In this document: one piece after another, positions 58,115-64,000 of the stretch | Layout of the letters: each line of letters opens with the position of its first letter | Position numbering within the stretch: the first letter of the stretch is position 1 | NCBI RefSeq assembly: GCF_001723175.1 | Contig: NC_064656.1 | Coordinates: 992,001 to 1,056,000 of the forward strand | DNA: 64,000 nt | Reading direction: 5' to 3' | Origin: Penicillium oxalicum | Taxonomy: Eukaryota > Ascomycota > Eurotiomycetes > Eurotiales > Aspergillaceae | The notes under the pieces: model-generated | What the model was told of the DNA's origin: nothing | Database searches by the model: none | The model's input: the letters and a program-made list of their open reading frames with translations, nothing else | Translations under genes and position numbers: made by a program

Positions 58115-59208
58115 ATGCTTTCCCTTCGTACACTTGCTCGCGCTGCTCCGCGCATCTCGCGCTCTGTCACTCGCATGCCTCTGTGCTCAACAGTGATTGC
58201 TCGTCCGGCTGTTGCGCAGTCATGGAAGCAGACCGTCAAGCCTGCATACGCTGCTTTTTCAACCGCTAATGTCTTCCGTGAACCCGCTGGTGAGGGTGAG
58301 TGCGCTGTACTATTCCTGGCATTTCCTAAATACCTGGGGGAGATGCTGGCTATCTAATCCAAGATGGCACCTCTTGTGCTTGCGGACCCTTGACTGATAG
58401 CCTTTGGGTCATTTTTGCAGGTGACATCGAGCTCATCGCCAAGCTTGAGGAAGAATTGAAGCACGAGAAGGCTTCCGGCCAGGAGGATGCCCGAGAGCAG
58501 CAAGCGAGTATCGACTACACTCTGGAGGCTGGCCAGTGGCAGGTCAAGGATGTGGAGGGTGAACAGGAGGTGGTCCTTACCAAGACCTTTGGCAATGAGA
58601 CGTAGGTTTCTCATATCAGTTTTCCTTTGATTATCAAAACTGACCAGCAAATTCCAGTATTCGTGTCACGTTCACCGTGGCTGATATCAACAACCTCGCT
58701 GAAGACCCGATGGACGACCTTACCGACGACGCTCTTGCCGATGAAGGCGACTACCAAAACAAGCCTGCCGAGAACGAGGACGAGGCCCTCCCCCCAACCT
58801 TCCCTGCCCGCGTCAATGTCACCATTGAGAAGCCCAACAATGGTGCTCTCTTGGTCCAGGCCGTCATTCAGGACGGCGACCTCCAGATTGAAGAAATTTC
58901 CCACTTCAAAAATGCCGACATCGCCAATGCACAGACTGCTGAGAAGGATTGGTCGCGTCAGAGCTTCTATGCTGGCCCTCCTGCCGAGAATCTCGACCCC
59001 GAGCTTCTTGCTTTCTGGGGTCGCTACCTTGAGGAGCGTGGCCTGAACCTTGAGTTCCAGAACATGGTCACCGACTACATTGCCTTCAAGGAGCAGAAGG
59101 AGTATGTTCGCTGGTTGGACAGTAAGTGAATCCGTGTCTGTCCCCCCGTACTTGGAAAATTCTGTACTAACCCTCACTCAAGATGTGCGCAAGTTTGTTG
59201 CCGCTTAA
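58115..59208 (+). CDS. MAM33: Mitochondrial matrix glycoprotein-like MAM33/p32 (C1QBP family)
   Basis: Four exons, 58115-58295, 58421-58601, 58658-59121 and 59183-59208 (introns 125, 56 and 61 bp), 283 residues. The first ~50 residues (MLSLRTLARAAPRISRSVTRM...) form a basic mitochondrial presequence ending before AFSTANVFRE. The mature domain has DIELIAKLEEELKHEK, IRVTFTVADINN, an acidic insert (PAENEDEALPP), VNVTIEKPN and LLVQAVIQDGD, and ends FWGRYLEERGLNLEFQNMVTDY and KEYVRWLDNVRKFVAA. This is the trimeric p32 fold. In yeast Mam33 is an acidic matrix protein involved in mitochondrial ribosome and respiratory function. The tiny last exon (26 nt) restores the family C-terminus. Confidence 0.92.
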
Positions 59209-60593
59209 ATGACTCTTTCTCTGCCTGTGTCCTCAGATATCTGCTCAGGGGCCATTGCTTCGCTGCGTTCCGGATCCGGTTGCAATACCTGGAGGGCCCC
59301 TGCACTATGCTCCTCGTTCCACACTTCTCTGCTGCTGCAGCTTGCCTATCGAATTTGTCCACCTTGGCAGTGCTCGTGTTCGCAGTCTTATACTTGTAAC
59401 AATATTATGAACCACATATCAACAATTCGCTCGGTCGATGGTAATCTTTCCTTGGCTTCCTCAATCCGCAATATCGCCGTAAACTTAATCTCACTTTGTT
59501 TGCTACTGATTCATGATCTAAGCTCAAACATTAATCTCGGCCATTATCCGGGGCACCCCAGGAGAGCTTTCACTGCTGCAGGCAACCTGCCAACATAAAA
59601 GCGCATACATTGACATTCAAAGTATTGGACAATGGAGATCTCAGTGCCTTCGAGCTGTACTCTTCCGACCAACCCTATTGAGGATGTGACCTTCCCAAAT
59701 TGGATCAGCATGACGTCTGGTATGACGCATCGGAACTATCCATGTATGGGTAGATGCAACCCTGCAAAACGCTGAGCGGAAAGACTAAAGAGAGGACTCT
59801 TTCTCTGGCCCTAGCAAATGGAAGCCCCCTAAAAACTATCTTTAGATCATTTCTACATTTATGTAGGGAACCCCCCCCCCCCCCAAGCTATGTACCTTAC
59901 TACCTAGCGATACCGGCAGGTACCTGTATGAACACATTATTTTCCCATTTCCACAGCCTCTTCTCCATGAACCAATGTCAACTGCTCTGATCTGGAAGCA
60001 TCATATGTTGATCACTTCAAGTTTACCTACCTATGCAGAAAACCTCTCGTGCCCAGCCGCAAGTTATATGTCCCTATCCGCTCGGAAAATGCGAATCTAC
60101 CGAGATCTAGGTACCCGACTTACAGGAAGGTGATAGACATTTGCTATATATTGGATCCAGCAAGCGATGTTTAGTACTGCTCCCGCCCGAGTAGTCCAGT
60201 CTTCTATCTTGACCTGGCAGTTGAGCACCGAAATATCGAGAATATCTCTATCCAGGACTTGCTGAGACACATTTCCGGCTTTCAGGTCCTCGTGGAATAT
60301 TGGAAGTACATTATGGAATTCGGAACGAAGTATGACTCGTTCGTAAATTCAAGTCTGTTGCACTTGTAATTGAAATATTCACAAGCACACTAAGACGAAC
60401 GATGTCATAGTGCTGTGAAAAAGAGACAAGAGTTTCGGACTCCTGTTCAAAGTAACCAAAAGAAAAAAAAACGCCAAAAATGACAAAATACATAGCTGAT
60501 GGGAATTAATGGAAGCCAGGGGCCAAAAAGCAAAATCGTCGGGGCATACAATTCATGAAAGCTGGAAAAGTAGCTTAACGAGCTGTTCGCGCC
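59209..60593. other. Intergenic 1.4 kb, convergent MAM33 (+) / PRI1 (-)
   Basis: It contains a 14-C run (59871-59884) and AT-rich segments with T/A runs (60462-60471). A plus-strand frame 59209-59598 has no family features. No gene is called. Confidence 0.5.
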
Positions 60594-62261
60594 TTAAAAC
60601 TCCATAGGATCAGCCTTCAAGGGCGGAACTGTTTCGTCACGCTCACGTTTCCCTGCGCGCTCCTCCTTGAGGAGGTTCGCAATGAAGGAACGGAAAAACT
60701 CGATGTATGGTTTCAGACTGGTCTTCTCGTAGTCTTGAATCTTGCGAGCGCCCCTCATATCTGAGCCATTCGGCATGCTGCCCTCGATTTCAGGTACAGC
60801 TCCGTCTTCAGAACCGACAGGTGGATGCTTGGCGTCATATGCGTCAATTTCACCCAGCAACTCCATGACAGTTGGGACCGATAAAGGGTCGAATTCCTCG
60901 GCCTTATGCGGATCGATTGGTACACAGATTCGTCCTGTGCCCGGATGGATGACAAAGGGGCTCTTCAACAAGTGAATCATCTTCTTGCTGACTTCAGCAT
61001 CAAGACGGGGATAGGTGTATTCGAGGACAATATCTTGCTTGGCATCTCGAAGAGCCGAGGTGTTCAATGTGTTGCTTTTTCCAGTCTTCGCAAGTGCATC
61101 AATATCAGCCCACTTGCTGGTGCTAGGCCGATCGGGGGAAGAATCCCACTTTCTTTTGAGAGATTCATTCAAGGTCTTGTCCGGAAGTAGTCCCAAGAGC
61201 TTCTCCGCTTGCTCCGCACTTGCAAATGTGTTCTGATCCTTGAGGGTGGTCTGAGCGAAGTAAGTCTTCAAGATATCCAGACTGCGATTGATGTGAGGAT
61301 GAAGTGGTCGCCGAATGTTCACTCGTTTGCCGCTCTGTGACCCTCCGCGAAGGATCTCAAGGTAACCAGCAATAGCCCTCCTCCGGTCGTCCGGCAAGTT
61401 GCGCGCACGAGCATCACACACCCATGCGTGAGCACCACGACGACCAGAGTAGACCCAAAGGATGTGTTCGAATCCAAAATCCTCCCGCAGAGCGCTGTCG
61501 ATGACTTTGATAGCCATGGTCACAAATGCCCAACATTTGTGGCAAATGTTGGCTTTTTGACAGCATGTTCGGATGTCATCGTAGTCTGTCATGTCGATAT
61601 CAAAGACTAGCTCTTTTGATACCGGTTTCATCTGGCCGCCCCGTAGCGTTTTGCGATCGCGTGGATTCGTGCTGTATACAGGACCGATTTCGAATCGCGA
61701 CGGATTCATCTTGAGGATGTCCTTTCGGAATCTGTGATACCCAGTGTTAGACGTATGTTGTCGTTATTGCGAGTCTTGATGCGCTGTGAATGCCCTACAG
61801 GTCTGCGGTGGGATAAGACTGATAACGAAGATATGCGTCATTTTGAAGAGTCAGGGCGAATTCTCGATTGCCAAAATCCTTTGTTGGCACAACACCGTGA
61901 TTGAGCCACTGGAAAAGGTAGCGGAACGGGAATAGACGCTGATAGAATGCAAGCATAACATCGGTATCCACGCCAGCAGGAGCTGCGGTAGGAGCACTAG
62001 ATTCCGACCAAGCAATCAGATTGGATCATTGCTTCTTTTTTCTTTCGGCGACCGAAGAGCTGTGACCTACCTCGCTGGTGCGGGAGCCGGGGATGACTCC
62101 ATCTTCACATCCTGGGCACTAGACGCTGGAAAATCGTCGTCCTCATCGTCAAACATGTCTTCCAATTTCACCCCAGAGACTTCCTTCTCACCCACTGAGG
62201 GTGCATCTGGAAGTTCCTCGTCATCACCGCGAGGAGATTTTGGAGATACTGAGTGTGGCAT
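60594..62261 (-). CDS. PRI1: DNA primase small subunit PRI1
   Basis: Three exons, 62261-62071, 61996-61799 and 61731-60594 (introns 74 and 67 bp), 508 residues. After an acidic disordered N-terminus comes FYQRLFPFRYLFQWLNHG, typical of Pri1, then REFALTLQNDAYLRYQSYPTADLFRKDI. The catalytic acidic pair sits in VFDIDMTDYDD, and SGRRGAHAWVCDARA supplies the nucleotide-binding motif. A zinc-motif-like CCQKANICHKCW lies between. The C-terminus (PHKAEEFDPLSVPTVMELLGEID...) is conserved. Pri1 synthesises RNA primers as part of DNA polymerase alpha-primase. All motifs are intact. It is nuclear and probably cell-cycle regulated. Confidence 0.93.
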
Positions 62262-63835
62262 GATTGACTCGATTTGTTGCGAGATTCAATCCGTCGGTGC
62301 AGGAGAGTCCCGAACGGGAAAGCACACAAGACGCGTCTTCACGCGTCGCGTTTGGCTGGGTGGGAAGGTCATGTGACTTTGTCCATCTTACCCCATTGGG
62401 AATGCCGCTCCAGTGGGATCTCCATCGTACATCTAAACGTGCTAAAGCCTCACGGGCGCTCACCGTGTCGAATCACGGTGGTCGAAAAGTCTGCTGCAAA
62501 AAGGTTTCATATCCCAGTGGTCGGTTTGACACACAACTGCCCCCAGGTGGCCGAGCCTACGACGCCTGTGGGGTCATCATCTTGTCGCCGCATGCGTCTC
62601 TCTCTACGACTGTTCCTGTGCCTCGCTCCGAGACAGTAGATCTTGGATGACAGCATGACTTTGTATGCCAGGAGCAGCTCCACAGCTCAGGCACAGCAGT
62701 CATCATTGATTACCAATAGCTCATCTCCAACCGTATGAGACGACAGCCTGAACTGGCAGACAACTCGTTGCTCGCATGTACTCAACGTTGACTGACCCTC
62801 GGCCATGATCGGCCATTGCCAAATCCGGCAACTTGTACTTCCATTGCGACTATGAAGACAGATGAGGGATCGGATATGGCCAAAGATTAACGACTTCACC
62901 TGCAACCACATACTACAGATCTGAACTCGCTCCGTGCTACTCATCCGTCGCGGGAGGCCCACATTCTTCTGGTCCTCACGCCCTGTAGAGGATGTGATCC
63001 GTGCCTATACCGAGCCACTTGCATTCTTTTGACTTTGTAAATGGCGAGGTGATTCGTGAAATCCCCCGTTGAGATCCATCCCGCAATTTCGATCTGATCG
63101 CTTTTGTCCACGTTTCCAAGAACCTGGAGGGTGGAGTGATCACCATATTGTGATGCTACGCCCGGACTTGGTCACCTTGACCGACAATTCAGGGTTGAGT
63201 AACCCTTTGGCGAAGGCTCACCCAGCCCAATGAAATGAACACTGAGATAATAGCACATCATGATACTGTGCGATCTCTTGAGTAGCGCACATTAGCCTCC
63301 ATTTCAAGTCATTCGAGTGAACGAATTGATCAAACGTGTCACCCCATGGACTGGTTTGCTATTCAAGGATCAATGACAGTGGTGTGTCCTTTCGACTTGG
63401 TGGCCGCATTGGGACCCTGCGGTGGATCTCGTCCAGACATCTTTTCACCGCAATGGTACTCCAAAATGTCACCTTTCCAGAGCACACTGCCCTTTCTGTG
63501 CCCTGGGTCCGTCATGTCCTTACTGCATTGCACCAAAAATCGCTTTGATTTTGAGGGGCAAGTTGTTGCAACGTCCAATCTTGATGACGGCCAACAATTT
63601 GTGGATCTCAGGACGTCCTTTACGTCTCCTGGACTCTACCATGGCAGCTACTTGTCCACCGTGAGTTACTATTTTTGCTCATCCTGAGAAAAAGCATATA
63701 AACCACCTCTTCGCCATCTCCAAGTTCCTTTTCTCCCAAACATCCTTCTTGAATACATTCGTTCGTTCGTTTCCAATTCTTCAAAATCTTCTTGCTTCTA
63801 AGCACACCCAAAAAAAATCCCACCAATTTTCCAAA
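62262..63835. other. Intergenic 1.6 kb, divergent promoters
   Basis: This lies between PRI1 (-) and the secreted-protein gene (+). A TATA box and CT-rich leader precede the latter. ACGCGT-like words (CACGCGTCGCG near 62341, ACGCGTC near 62333) close to the PRI1 start fit MCB-type elements used by replication genes. No other gene is seen. Confidence 0.5.
63697..63702 (+). promoter_or_regulatory. TATA box of the secreted-protein gene
   Basis: TATAAA lies 139 bp upstream of the start codon and is followed by a C/T-rich leader (63710-63800), the usual fungal layout for a strongly expressed gene. Confidence 0.5.
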
Positions 63836-64000
63836 ATGGTCAACGCTGTGGCAATCCTGGCACTTGCCAGCCCCGCCCTTGCCGGTGTCATGCAGGCTCG
63901 AGGAGGCGAGTATATTCGTCCATCCTCTGCCGTTCAGTCATGGGGCCATGAAAGCGAAACCTCTTCGTGGACCACCCCGTGTACCACCTCGACCAGCGTG
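63836..64000 (+). CDS. N-terminus of a secreted S/T-rich protein, truncated by window edge
   Basis: ATG in context CCAAAATGG. The first 16 residues (MVNAVAILALASPALA) are a compact signal peptide with an AxA-type cleavage site. The visible mature part is G/S/T-rich (WGHESETSSWTTPCTTSTSV) with one Cys, as in hydrophobic cell-surface or GPI-anchored proteins. Only 55 residues are visible, so the family cannot be told. The open frame reaches the right edge, and no splice donor is evident before it. Confidence 0.75.
   Translation, partial: MVNAVAILALASPALAGVMQARGGEYIRPSSAVQSWGHESETSSWTTPCTTSTSV

Noticed and set aside
1..64000. Search for transposons, CRISPR arrays, rRNA and bacterial-type operons
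   Set aside because: No long terminal or inverted repeats, transposase or integrase motifs, spaced direct repeats or rRNA-like sequence were seen.

Overview
The window is nuclear DNA from a filamentous ascomycete, most likely Eurotiales (Penicillium/Aspergillus-like). Evidence: protein genes broken by 50-130 bp introns with GTAAGT/GTATGT-type donors and CTNAC-like branch points, a PalI/Rim9 pH-signalling protein, a TOK-type K+ channel, a cnxH-type molybdopterin synthase subunit, AIM11, two Zn2Cys6 regulators and no bacterial-style operons. Exon models were built by hand from splice signals, reading phase and remembered family conservation. In every multi-exon model the exon lengths sum to a multiple of three, except SCO1, which carries a one-base frameshift.

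Layout. 0-8.1 kb: the 3' part of a coiled-coil/low-complexity protein (+), a TOK K+ channel (-) and palI (-). 8.1-12.3 kb: gene-poor. 12.3-24.4 kb: a spray-like DUF3433 membrane protein (+), AIM11 (+), a seven-exon RBM5/RBM10-like splicing factor (-), a cytosolic alpha-glucosidase (+), cnxH (+) and the mitochondrial copper chaperone SCO1 (-, frameshifted). 24.8-39.2 kb: a more accessory-looking stretch with an NAD(P)-binding protein (-), a Zn2Cys6 regulator (+), pirin (+), a flavin monooxygenase (+), a secreted GH43 arabinanase-like enzyme (-) and a second Zn2Cys6 regulator (-). 41.1-51.9 kb: an Apd1-like iron-sulfur protein (+), a beta-lactamase-fold hydrolase (-), SLD2 (+), a TOPORS-like RING protein (-) divergent from a HAD/'Swiss Army Knife' RNA-repair-like protein (+), a small predicted protein (-) and FIG1 (-). 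53.9-64 kb: EXO1 (-) divergent from TMA16 (+), MAM33 (+), the primase small subunit PRI1 (-), and the start of a secreted protein (+) cut by the right edge.

Functionally the right half holds several DNA/RNA maintenance genes (SLD2, EXO1, PRI1, TOPORS-like, SAK-like) and the middle holds oxidative/hydrolytic enzymes between two C6 regulators. No rRNA, convincing tRNA, CRISPR or transposon was seen. Unusual points are the SCO1 frameshift, stop-free introns of length divisible by three in the second C6 regulator, a perfect TCGG-N6-CCGA palindrome, a perfect 19-bp inverted repeat, and three intergenic poly-C tracts.
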